Shown: positions 1 through 6,592, counted from the stretch's first letter. The stretch is DNA of 7,932 bases from Candidatus Saccharimonadota bacterium (GCA_020427905.1 JAGQNU010000099.1:1-7932), one strand, 5' to 3'. Notes: a model not told the origin generated them from the sequence alone. A program made the numbers and translations.

Positions 1-647
1 GCGATGAGTAGTATCGCTAATACGATGAGTGAGGCAACATCCACATACTTCTCGATCTGATCTTTGTAACGCTTACCTAAGAAGTGGGCGAGTGAGCCGA
101 CAGCACCAAATCGTAGTGTGCGACCAGCTAGCGAAGCAATCATAAAGCCGGCAAAATTGACACCAAATGCACCACCGGCGATAGTGAAGACCTTAAACGG
201 TAGCGGTGTAAATGCGGCGACAATGAGGATCAGGAATGAGTGCTGTTGGTAGAGATCTTGTACGGTGGCAAAACTGTCCTTGAGGTGTAGGCCATTCAAA
301 ATGGCATTACCAAAGCTATCAAACAAAACGGCGCCAATAAAGTAACCGAAGGCTGCGCCAATTACGGAGGCGATAATGGCCAGAGAGGTAAACCGTACCC
401 ACTTTTTTGGGGTAGCAAATATCATCGCCATGAGCAGCGGATCAACGGGGAGCGGGAAGAAGCTGGCTTCAGCAAAGCTCAGCCCGCCAAGTGCAGCCTC
501 AGCATGTTTTGAGGTTGACCACTTCATAGTCCAGTTGTAGAGGCGGCGGATAAGTCGTCTGAGTGGCGCTACCAGGTAGGCTAGCGATAGCATTGGCTTA
601 CTGCTTTTTATTGTCTCAAAAGAGATCTTAACTCGCTTTTTTATCAT
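1..647 (-). CDS. YqaA/DedA-like (SNARE-associated, VTT-domain) membrane protein, C-terminus beyond the left edge
   Basis: The visible 215 residues are the N-terminal part of an integral membrane protein; the frame is still open at base 1. Two family motifs are clear: FFPLPVDPLL at residues 63-72 and FTPLPFKVFTI at 146-156. The second is followed by a glycine-rich segment and ASLAGRTLRF at about 171-180, the arginine-bearing motif of the YqaA branch of the DedA/VTT superfamily. Hydrophobic segments lie near residues 52-78, 86-108, 136-178 and 200-215. Related proteins are proposed to be half-transporters or scramblases for lipids such as undecaprenyl phosphate, but the YqaA branch is poorly characterised, so the substrate is unknown. 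I chose the ATG at 645-647 because a -10 element lies just upstream and no better site is visible. A start at Met19 (about 591-593) would also fit family alignments and lacks a Shine-Dalgarno too. The family call is strong, the start moderate. Confidence 0.85.
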   Translation of the reverse strand, partial: MIKKRVKISFETIKSSKPMLSLAYLVAPLRRLIRRLYNWTMKWSTSKHAEAALGGLSFAEASFFPLPVDPLLMAMIFATPKKWVRFTSLAIIASVIGAAFGYFIGAVLFDSFGNAILNGLHLKDSFATVQDLYQQHSFLILIVAAFTPLPFKVFTIAGGAFGVNFAGFMIASLAGRTLRFGAVGSLAHFLGKRYKDQIEKYVDVASLIVLAILLI

Positions 648-653
648 TACATC

Positions 654-662
654 AGTATACCA
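654..662 (-). promoter_or_regulatory. Extended -10 promoter of the YqaA-like gene
   Basis: Read on the minus strand this is TGgTATACT, an extended -10 element (hexamer at 659-654). A transcript starting the usual seven bases after the hexamer would begin at 647, the A of the proposed ATG, so the mRNA would be leaderless. There is no Shine-Dalgarno between hexamer and ATG and no good -35 hexamer at 16-19 bases, as is tolerated with extended -10 promoters. Inferred from sequence only. Confidence 0.5.
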
Positions 663-666
663 GGAT

Positions 667-695
667 TTCACCAGTTCCATCAGAAGTGGTAAAAT
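667..695 (+). promoter_or_regulatory. Promoter of the bL25 gene
   Basis: TTCACC at 667-672 (4 of 6 bases match TTGACA) is followed after 17 bases by TAAAAT at 690-695, preceded by an extended TG at 687-688. The predicted transcription start near 702 gives a leader of about 27 bases. The promoter lies immediately beside the divergent promoter of the YqaA-like gene, so the two may compete for RNA polymerase. Confidence 0.6.
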
Positions 696-711
696 AGGGT
701 ATACGAACAAT

Positions 712-717
712 AAGGAG
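712..717 (+). promoter_or_regulatory. Ribosome binding site of the bL25 gene
   Basis: AAGGAG lies 11 bases before the ATG at 729. The spacing is slightly long, but this is the clearest Shine-Dalgarno in the window and supports that start. It contrasts with the neighbouring divergent gene, which has none. Confidence 0.6.
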
Positions 718-728
718 TTTACAGATAC

Positions 729-1469
729 ATGAGTCAGGATGTACAGCTAACGGCTGAAAAACGAGACGAAACAGGTAAAAAAGTTGCAGCAAACCTGCGT
801 GGTGATGGACGCGTACCGGCTGTCGTGCAGGAGCACGGCAAAGATTCAATTGCAATAACTGTGGGATCACAGGAGATTCTAAAGGCGTTTGCACTGGCGG
901 GCAAGAGTCAGGCGATTGACCTCTCTGTGGGCAGTACCAAAAAACTCGCACTTATCAAAGAGATTACCTTTGTGCCAACAAAAAATGAGGTACAGCACGT
1001 CGTGTTTCAGGCCCTGAAAGCTGATGAAGAGGTTGATGCAGATGTACCAGTACATGTCGTTGGTGAGATTCCTGCCGAGAACAACCGACTTGTACTCCTG
1101 AACACAATTGATACACTGGCGGTTCGAGCCCTGCCAAAAGATTTACCGGAGGCACTCGAGGTTGACGGTAGCGGACTTGCTGAGATTGATGACCGTGTGA
1201 CGATTGGCGACATCAAGCTTCCCGAAGGTGTGCAGCTTGTTGAAATTCTTGCAAACGCAGATGACGAAGAGAAGCAAAGTGAGTTCCTCTCACAACCTAT
1301 CGCACTCGTGAAGGAGCCAAGCATTGTCGAATCTGACGAGGGTGTTGAGCTGGCAGAAGGCGAGTCAGAAGGTGATGCAGTTGACTCTGAGAACGGTGGC
1401 GAAGGCGATGAAGCGGCTTCAGAGTCAGGTGAAGATTCAGGTTCTGACGAACCTAAATCAGACGACTAG
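729..1469 (+). CDS. rplY: 50S ribosomal protein bL25, CTC/TL5 type with acidic C-terminal tail
   Basis: This 246-residue protein is bL25 of the long (CTC or TL5) form, which binds 5S rRNA in the central protuberance of the large ribosomal subunit. The N-terminal 5S-binding beta-barrel spans about residues 5-93 and carries the family pattern ETGKKVAANLRGDGRVPAVV at 14-33. The second, all-beta TL5 domain spans about 99-183, with PVHVVGEIP at 107-115. From about residue 201 the chain is a low-complexity tail: 20 of the last 46 residues are Asp or Glu and only one is Lys, with no aromatic residues, so it is probably disordered. Acidic tails occur in other long bL25 proteins, though this one is sizeable. 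A good promoter and Shine-Dalgarno support the start. Its 3' end overlaps the convergent Gre-like gene by 17 bases. Confidence 0.93.
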   Translation: MSQDVQLTAEKRDETGKKVAANLRGDGRVPAVVQEHGKDSIAITVGSQEILKAFALAGKSQAIDLSVGSTKKLALIKEITFVPTKNEVQHVVFQALKADEEVDADVPVHVVGEIPAENNRLVLLNTIDTLAVRALPKDLPEALEVDGSGLAEIDDRVTIGDIKLPEGVQLVEILANADDEEKQSEFLSQPIALVKEPSIVESDEGVELAEGESEGDAVDSENGGEGDEAASESGEDSGSDEPKSDD

Positions 1470-1920
1470 AAGCAGATTCGATCGCACTTACGGTGCCGAA
1501 TACAGTTTCTTCCCCTATAGTTTTACCAAGTATAGCTTTTGCAAGTGGTGATTGTGCGGTCACAACGATTGCGCCATCAAAATCCTGACTGACGTTATGC
1601 GCCCAGTCGCCAGCAACGAAGTAACTGCGGGTTTTCCCGTTTTTGGAAATACTAATTTTGTGACCGATCAGAACAGCACTGATTTCAGCAGGTTTCTTAA
1701 TTGGTTCACTGTTCAAGAGTATGTATTTTAAGTGGCTGTACTCTGCGTAGAGTAGTGATTGTTTGTCTCGTACCGCATCAAATGGAGCATTGTCGTGCCA
1801 TGTCTCGGAAGACTGGTTCAGAACCTCGTGGAACTCAGGGCCAAGATCCTTAATCTGTGTCTGTAACTCCTCTATGCGAACTTCAATCCACAATTTGTCT
1901 CGTGGTAGTAATCTGAACAT
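1453..1920 (-). CDS. GreA/GreB-family transcription elongation factor with atypical catalytic tip
   Basis: This 155-residue protein has the two-part Gre architecture. An N-terminal helical hairpin (about residues 8-70) would enter the RNA polymerase secondary channel. A C-terminal FKBP-like domain (about 80-148) carries the signature IGHKISIS at 85-92 and SPLAKAILGKTIGEE at 124-138, the Gre 'SPLGRALLGK..GDE' motif. Canonical Gre factors stimulate RNA cleavage in backtracked polymerase through an Asp and a Glu at the hairpin tip (GDLSEN). Here the tip reads ETWHDNAPFDA (39-49): Asp43 sits where the Glu belongs, but Thr40 replaces the Asp. The N-terminal half is also shorter than in E. coli GreA (158 residues, longer coiled coil before the tip). 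It may be a cleavage factor with rearranged acids or a non-cleaving Gfh/Rnk-like regulator. The start is supported by GGAG upstream. I give no symbol because GreA and GreB cannot be separated here. Confidence 0.87.
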   Translation of the reverse strand: MFRLLPRDKLWIEVRIEELQTQIKDLGPEFHEVLNQSSETWHDNAPFDAVRDKQSLLYAEYSHLKYILLNSEPIKKPAEISAVLIGHKISISKNGKTRSYFVAGDWAHNVSQDFDGAIVVTAQSPLAKAILGKTIGEETVFGTVSAIESASSRLI

Positions 1921-1929
1921 TTCACGTAT

Positions 1930-1933
1930 CTCC
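1930..1933 (-). promoter_or_regulatory. Ribosome binding site of the Gre-like gene
   Basis: GGAG on the minus strand lies nine bases before the ATG at 1920 and supports that start. A possible -10, TACAAT, lies at 1952-1947 with no recognisable -35, so the promoter itself is uncertain. Confidence 0.5.
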
Positions 1934-1982
1934 GTGATTAATCTGTATTGTAAGTGCTGCTTAGTCTATACAGCTACCACCA

Positions 1983-2008
1983 GCGGTTCGGCTCGTCCGA
2001 ACGTTCGC
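1983..2008. repeat. Inverted repeat, bulged GC-rich hairpin
   Basis: On the plus strand GTTCGG (1986-1991) and CCGAAC (1997-2002) form a perfect 6-bp stem around the loop CTCGT. Outer GCG (1983-1985) and CGC (2006-2008) can extend it if three bases bulge. It lies between the end of the exporter operon and the Gre-like gene. No T-run follows on either strand, so it is not a standard intrinsic terminator. It could be an RNA processing site, a Rho-independent pause or a protein-binding site. Confidence 0.4.
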
Positions 2009-2016
2009 GAATAGAG

Positions 2017-2031
2017 GATCATTGCATGATC
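2017..2031. repeat. Inverted repeat GATCAT-TGC-ATGATC
   Basis: A perfect 6-bp inverted repeat with a three-base centre lies nine bases from the preceding hairpin. Its size and symmetry would suit an operator or a short RNA hairpin. A further 8-bp palindrome, GTGCGCAC, is at 2058-2065, and CTGTAT (1943-1948) is repeated inverted as ATACAG (1968-1973). The 151-base gap contains no convincing gene. Confidence 0.35.
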
Positions 2032-2071
2032 GTATTACTTACAGTCTACGGTCTGCTGTGCGCACTGTCAA

Positions 2072-3886
2072 TTAGGTGGTATAGCCTTCAGCTTGTTTGG
2101 TAAAGAGGTCATGGTATTGGCCTCTTTTATTCATGAGTTCTACATGTGAGCCTTGCTCAACAACCTTACCGTGATCAAGTACGACGATTCTATCAGCCCG
2201 TCGGACGGTGCTAAAGCGGTGGCTGACTATGAGCGCAGATGTCTTCTTATAGTGTTTAAAGATGTTGTTGAAGATTGTGTATTCGGCCTTGGCATCAATT
2301 GCTGAAGTTGGCTCGTCGAGAATAATGACATTCGCTCTGCGATAAAAGGCTCGGGCCAACGCTACACGTTGCCATTGGCCACCGCTTGGCTCTATGCCTT
2401 TTTCAAAACTGCTGTCGAGGACCGTGTCCCATCCGTGCGGGTAGTCATCAACCAGTTCTGTGACGCCGCTGAAATCAGCTGCTTCGCGGAGTAGCTTTTG
2501 GTTCGGTTTAATCTGTGAGTTACCGACAGTGATGTTCTCACCAATTGAAAATGGGTACGTATTAAACTGCTGGAACAGTGTGGCAATTTGTCGATACCAA
2601 GATTCAATCGCTACATCTTTGATATCTACTCCATTGACAAGTATCTGCCCGCTGCTTGGTCGATAGAAGCGCAGCAACAACTTAATAAGCGTGCTCTTGC
2701 CGGCGCCGTTTTCACCAACAAGCGCAACGTGCTCACCTGGACGTATGAGAAGATTTAAATCGGAGAAGACCGGTTTGTCCTGGCCAGGGTAGGTGAAACT
2801 CACATTTTTAAACTCTATCTCAGGCACGACATTTTTTACGGTCATCGCGTCATCCGTATCAACTACTTCTGCCTGTAAATCAATAAGTCGATAGTAGTTA
2901 TCAGCAAAGAGTAACTTCTCTTGCATGCGTGAGAGTGTTGAGAAGATGTTGTTGAGTGCTCCACCAATACGCAGCAGCGCACCTGATAAGAACAAGTATC
3001 GCTCGAGCGATATGGAGCGTGCCAAGAATTGCTTTAACAGGATCACGGCACCCACCGAGGTGCCAACCACCTCAAGGATCTTGGTTGGTATCAGTGCGCG
3101 AGTTGCTTGCTTGGAGTAGGACTCCTGTTTACCATAAAAATCCTCATTCATACGGCTGAGTTTTCTGAGGACGTATTGACGCGCCTGTGTGCTACGCAAC
3201 TCCATTTGTCCGCGAGCTTGTTTGATGAGGTAGTCCAACCCCCAGAAGACGTGTCTTTGATCACCTTTTTCATCCCAGACAAACCACTGCATACTCGCCA
3301 GGCGTGATTCCGCGGCCAATGTTGGGAGCAGAAAGAGGGCGATGAGTGGAATAATCCACCACGTTATCTGCGACACTACGATTGTAATTGCAATAAAGCG
3401 CATTATTGCATAGATGAGGTCGAGGTTCTCTCCTGCTAGCTCGGACATTTGCCAGGTGTATCCCTGGCCGGCCTTATTGACCATATTTCTTCTTTCTTCG
3501 TCAAAGTAATCACCGAGGTCTATGCGACAGAGGGTTTTGTGGAACTCGAGTGTTGACCAGCGTACAAAGCTGAAGTACATAAACCGTCTGGCTTGCGCCA
3601 TCATCAAAAAACCGAATGAAATCGCGAGCGTACCAGCAACATCAATAAACAACCAGAACCAGATTCCTGATGTGTCATTACTCGTTAGGTATGCAGCGAG
3701 CAACCCACCGAGACGGGCGGTGGCAAACAGTGAGAGAATAAAGCCACTAATCTCAACACAGGCGCCGAGTAGATAGAGTATCAGGATCTTGGGTCGCAGC
3801 TGCCACGATAACTTCAACGTGCGAAGACTGACTCGCAGTCGTGCTTTGAGACTGAGCGTATCATCGGTGTCAGTTGTTTTACTCAT
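2072..3886 (-). CDS. ABC exporter half-transporter, second subunit of a probable heterodimer
   Basis: A 604-residue protein in the order membrane domain (about residues 30-320, five to six hydrophobic segments) then ATPase domain (about 355-600), as in type IV (MsbA-like) exporters. The ATPase has Walker A GENGAGKST at 391-399, a Q-loop at about Gln439 (TLFQQFNTYPF), the signature PSGGQ at 500-504, Walker B VIILDE at 520-525 with catalytic Glu525, and the H-loop His556. The signature departs from LSGGQ only at its first residue; all catalytic residues are present, so this subunit should hydrolyse ATP. The Q-loop and GGQWQRVALARA style resembles lantibiotic and peptide exporters, but the substrate cannot be deduced. 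Its ATG overlaps the last codons of the upstream exporter gene by 8 bases (ATGAGTAA), and AGGCGG at 3895-3900 is a likely ribosome site, so translation is probably coupled. It ends with TAA and no clear terminator. Confidence 0.93.
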   Translation of the reverse strand: MSKTTDTDDTLSLKARLRVSLRTLKLSWQLRPKILILYLLGACVEISGFILSLFATARLGGLLAAYLTSNDTSGIWFWLFIDVAGTLAISFGFLMMAQARRFMYFSFVRWSTLEFHKTLCRIDLGDYFDEERRNMVNKAGQGYTWQMSELAGENLDLIYAIMRFIAITIVVSQITWWIIPLIALFLLPTLAAESRLASMQWFVWDEKGDQRHVFWGLDYLIKQARGQMELRSTQARQYVLRKLSRMNEDFYGKQESYSKQATRALIPTKILEVVGTSVGAVILLKQFLARSISLERYLFLSGALLRIGGALNNIFSTLSRMQEKLLFADNYYRLIDLQAEVVDTDDAMTVKNVVPEIEFKNVSFTYPGQDKPVFSDLNLLIRPGEHVALVGENGAGKSTLIKLLLRFYRPSSGQILVNGVDIKDVAIESWYRQIATLFQQFNTYPFSIGENITVGNSQIKPNQKLLREAADFSGVTELVDDYPHGWDTVLDSSFEKGIEPSGGQWQRVALARAFYRRANVIILDEPTSAIDAKAEYTIFNNIFKHYKKTSALIVSHRFSTVRRADRIVVLDHGKVVEQGSHVELMNKRGQYHDLFTKQAEGYTT

Positions 3887-5657
3887 TTATAAATCCGCCT
3901 GATTGGTGCTTCCAGAGCGTGGCGTAGGTACCGTCACTCTCTAGTAGTTGTTTGTGTGATCCTTGCTCAATAATTTTACCACTCTCGAGCACAATGATTT
4001 TGTCCATCTTTTGGATGGTGGAGAGTCGGTGAGCTACAACAATAACAGTGCGCCCCTTCATAAGCTTAGCCAGGGCATCCTGTATCAATTTTTCACTTTG
4101 CGAGTCGAGCGCTGAGGTTGCCTCATCGAGCACCAAGATTGGAGCGTCTTTGAGTATTGCTCGGGCAATCGCTACGCGTTGGCGTTGGCCACCAGATAGT
4201 TTAACGCCGCGTTCACCAACGATCGTGTCGTACCCTTTCGGTAGCTTTTGGATAAACTCATGTGCGTGCGCCATTTTTGCCGCTTTTTCAATTTCAATTT
4301 TAGTTGCTTTGGGGTTGGCGTAGCCGATGTTCTCGGCTAACGAGCGGTGGAACAACATTGGCTCCTGAGGTACATAGGCAATAGCACGCCGTAGCGATGC
4401 TTGGGAGACCGTGCGGATATCCTGCCCATCAACTTCAATTGAGCCACGCGTAACATCATCAAATCTAAGTAGTAGCCTCGTTAGGGTCGTTTTACCGGAT
4501 CCTGAGTGGCCAACGACACCGTACTTTTTACCTCCTTCAAACGTAATGTTGAAGTCTTCAATCGCGGTGTCTTTGCTACTCTTTGCGTCAGCGTATGTAT
4601 AACTTACGTTACTAAAGGAAACCTCAGAGTTGTATGTAGTCAGCGTCTTAGCACCAGGCATATCATTGATCTCATTCTGTTGCAGCAATATCTGGGTCAT
4701 AGGCGCAGCGTTTAAGAATATCTGCTCATACCCATTCACAATCTCACCCAGCTGAAATACTTGGGCCGAAACACGCTGAAGGTACGCTAGTGCAAAGATT
4801 GCGGCACCAACATCAATCACGGAGTTCTGGACTTGCCAAATCGCTACTACAATAGCAGCCATCTGAACCACTGAAGTTATTAGAAGTCTTAGTGCGCCCT
4901 CGGTAACCGCGATTGAAATATCTTTTGTCCATAGGTCCTTTAGGCGTTCGGTACGTTTACCTAAATGGGTGATTTCAGATCGTTCATTTGCAAATGTCTT
5001 CACGACGAGACTGTTTGTAATGCTATCTGCAACTTCGCCTGTGATCATTGAGCGCATTTGTTTTCTCTCTTTTCGGTATGGCTTCCTGATTCTAATACCA
5101 ATGCGGATTTGAACTAAGATTATAGCCACGAGCAAGAGTAGAATCCCTGCCAATGTTGGAGATTGTACTGCAACAAGTCCTGCGCCGACGACAAGCGGGA
5201 TTATGGTACGTAAAGTTTTTAGGATAACGAGATCCTCTAGCTGCTGAAATCCACCGAGAAGATCGTTAAACTTTGCTGTAAGTGCACCCACCTTTTGGTT
5301 TGAGAAGAACGCGTAATCTTTATTAATCAACCTTGTAGCAATATCATTTGCTATATCACGATTTATTAATGCCTCATATTTAACGATCGCTCTCATGCCG
5401 GTGAGGTTGAACAAAAAGCCTGCCACGATAACTATGCCTGCGTAGGTTAACATTGCTTTTGTCTCTGTATCGAAACCCGACAGAGAACCTATAGCACGGC
5501 TTAAGTAGTACGGCAGCAATGTGTTGAGCAATAGTCCAGCAAACGGGACGCTGAACACAATAAATAAGTAGGCCAACTTGTATTTCTTGACGTGAGACAT
5601 ATAGTAGCGAAATGTCTCGCGTGCAAACAATATGTTCTCTTTGTCCCTTTTGGCCAT
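3879..5657 (-). CDS. ABC exporter half-transporter, first subunit of a probable heterodimer
   Basis: A 592-residue fused membrane-ATPase half-transporter. Six hydrophobic segments fall near residues 28-50, 68-88, 150-165, 166-185, 258-275 and 280-300. The ATPase domain (about 345-590) has Walker A GHSGSGKT at 383-390, Q-loop Gln431 (YVPQEPMLFH), a canonical LSGGQRQR signature from 487, Walker B ILVLDE at 507-512 with catalytic Glu512, D-loop SALD and H-loop His543. All catalytic elements are intact. It is the first gene of a two-gene operon and overlaps the next by 8 bases, and the two proteins differ in sequence, which is typical of heterodimeric exporters of lipids, drugs or peptides. No substrate-linked gene (precursor peptide, peptidase, resistance gene) is adjacent, so the cargo is unknown. 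The start at 5657 has only a weak AAGAAG upstream, but it gives a normal N-terminus for the family. Confidence 0.93.
   Translation of the reverse strand: MAKRDKENILFARETFRYYMSHVKKYKLAYLFIVFSVPFAGLLLNTLLPYYLSRAIGSLSGFDTETKAMLTYAGIVIVAGFLFNLTGMRAIVKYEALINRDIANDIATRLINKDYAFFSNQKVGALTAKFNDLLGGFQQLEDLVILKTLRTIIPLVVGAGLVAVQSPTLAGILLLLVAIILVQIRIGIRIRKPYRKERKQMRSMITGEVADSITNSLVVKTFANERSEITHLGKRTERLKDLWTKDISIAVTEGALRLLITSVVQMAAIVVAIWQVQNSVIDVGAAIFALAYLQRVSAQVFQLGEIVNGYEQIFLNAAPMTQILLQQNEINDMPGAKTLTTYNSEVSFSNVSYTYADAKSSKDTAIEDFNITFEGGKKYGVVGHSGSGKTTLTRLLLRFDDVTRGSIEVDGQDIRTVSQASLRRAIAYVPQEPMLFHRSLAENIGYANPKATKIEIEKAAKMAHAHEFIQKLPKGYDTIVGERGVKLSGGQRQRVAIARAILKDAPILVLDEATSALDSQSEKLIQDALAKLMKGRTVIVVAHRLSTIQKMDKIIVLESGKIIEQGSHKQLLESDGTYATLWKHQSGGFINE
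3895..3900 (-). promoter_or_regulatory. Internal ribosome binding site for the second exporter gene
   Basis: AGGCGG on the minus strand lies eight bases before the ATG at 3886, within the final codons of the upstream exporter gene. It is one mismatch from AGGAGG and supports both this start and translational coupling of the two subunits. Confidence 0.5.
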
Positions 5658-5678
5658 TTTTACTTCTTTGAGTTTTAA

Positions 5679-5708
5679 TTGAACGTTATATCTATCATAG
5701 AGTATAAT
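5679..5708 (+). promoter_or_regulatory. Promoter of trhO
   Basis: TTGAAC at 5679-5684 (4 of 6 to consensus) and a perfect TATAAT at 5703-5708 are separated by 18 bases. Transcription is predicted to begin at about 5715, two bases before the ATG at 5717, so the mRNA would be essentially leaderless. There is no Shine-Dalgarno, which agrees with that reading. Confidence 0.7.
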
Positions 5709-5722
5709 TAACAGATATGCAA
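5694..5722 (-). promoter_or_regulatory. Possible promoter of the exporter operon
   Basis: On the minus strand TTGCAT (5722-5717) is separated by 17 bases from TATGAT (5699-5694), predicting a start near 5687 and a leader of about 30 bases. The -35 covers the start codon of trhO and the -10 lies within the trhO promoter. Alternatives such as TATAAC at 5690-5685 have worse -35 partners. Confidence 0.4.
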
Positions 5723-6592
5723 AAGGTTATTTTGTACTACAAATTTGTACCGGTGGCAGATCCTGCTATCACGATGCGTTGGCAGCGCGAGCTGTGTAAT
5801 CGCTTGAGCCTCAAAGGCCGCATTATCGTCTCCAAACACGGTATCAACGGCACACTCGGTGGTGACATTGAGGACCTGCGCGAATATAAGCGCGAGATGA
5901 ATCGCTCGGTGCTCTTCAAGGGCATTATGTACAAATGGTCAGATGGTACCGGCGAGGACTTCCCAAAATTATCAGTAAAGGTGCGTGATGAGCTCGTAGC
6001 ATTCAAAGCCTCTGATGAACTTGAGATTGACGAGAACGGCGTCAAGAACGGTGGCGTGCATCTGAAGCCCGAGGCACTACACAAGCTTATCGAAGAACGA
6101 GGCGACGAAGTCATCTTCTTCGATGGGCGCAATGCCTACGAGGCGCAAGTGGGCAGGTTTAAGGATGCGATAATCCCTGAGGTAAAAACCACCCCTGACT
6201 TTCTCAGAGAGTTAGAAGATCCTAAGTATGATGCAATCAAAGATCGACCGATTGTGACATATTGTACTGGTGGTATCCGCTGTGAGATTCTCTCAGTTTT
6301 GATGAAGAATCGCGGGTTTAAAGAGGTCTATCAAATAGATGGCGGTATCGTGAAGTATGGTGAGAAGTACGGCGATGATGGTTTTTGGGAGGGCACACTC
6401 TACATCTTTGATGGGCGTATGAACCACACATTCTCAAGCAAGGCTAAAGATATCGGTAGTTGTGTACACTGCGACGGTAAAACAAGTCGATTTATTAATT
6501 GTGCAAATACATCTTGCAATCAACTCATCTTGGTATGTGAGGGGTGTGATACCAAAACACACTGTCAGACACATCAACTACAAACCGCTTAG
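5717..6592 (+). CDS. trhO: tRNA uridine-34 hydroxylase (rhodanese family, YceA/TrhO)
   Basis: A 291-residue member of the TrhO (YceA) family. In E. coli the protein uses molecular oxygen to hydroxylate wobble uridine 34 of certain tRNAs to 5-hydroxyuridine, the precursor of cmo5U-type modifications. Family signatures are visible in order: the N-terminal domain with KHGINGTLGG at 40-49, then a rhodanese domain (about 125-220) with the active-site loop CTGGIRCE at 183-190 (Cys183 as the catalytic cysteine, Cys189 conserved beside it), and YQIDGGI at 205-211. A cysteine-rich C-terminus follows (Cys249, 252, 262, 267, 274, 277 and 283), likely a metal-binding module seen in many TrhO proteins. 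Length is normal for the family. The start at 5717 fits the N-terminal alignment and the leaderless promoter. It is transcribed alone, divergently from the exporter operon. An oxygen-dependent enzyme suggests at least occasional oxygen exposure. Confidence 0.93.
   Translation: MQKVILYYKFVPVADPAITMRWQRELCNRLSLKGRIIVSKHGINGTLGGDIEDLREYKREMNRSVLFKGIMYKWSDGTGEDFPKLSVKVRDELVAFKASDELEIDENGVKNGGVHLKPEALHKLIEERGDEVIFFDGRNAYEAQVGRFKDAIIPEVKTTPDFLRELEDPKYDAIKDRPIVTYCTGGIRCEILSVLMKNRGFKEVYQIDGGIVKYGEKYGDDGFWEGTLYIFDGRMNHTFSSKAKDIGSCVHCDGKTSRFINCANTSCNQLILVCEGCDTKTHCQTHQLQTA

Noticed and set aside
1516..1538. Possible terminator downstream of rplY (CTATA...TATAG followed by a short T-run)
   Set aside because: The stem is only five A/T-rich pairs with an 11-base loop and a four-base T-run inside the Gre-like coding region; too weak to call.
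1324..1551. Open frame overlapping the end of rplY on the plus strand
   Set aside because: It lies out of frame within the acidic tail of bL25 and antisense to the Gre-like gene; its translation matches no family I recognise and it has no ribosome site.
1983..2008. tRNA-like look of the GTTCGG/CCGAAC hairpin
   Set aside because: A stem with a 5-base loop resembles a T-arm, but no acceptor, D or anticodon arms of the right length surround it on either strand.
1763..2014. Plus-strand open frame antisense to the Gre-like gene and into the gap
   Set aside because: The opposite strand encodes a clear Gre-family protein. The predicted peptide is Ser/Arg-rich shadow sequence without a ribosome site.
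2392..4715. Numerous short open frames in other frames of the two exporter genes
   Set aside because: All lie inside well-supported ABC transporter genes and show no independent motif, promoter or ribosome site.
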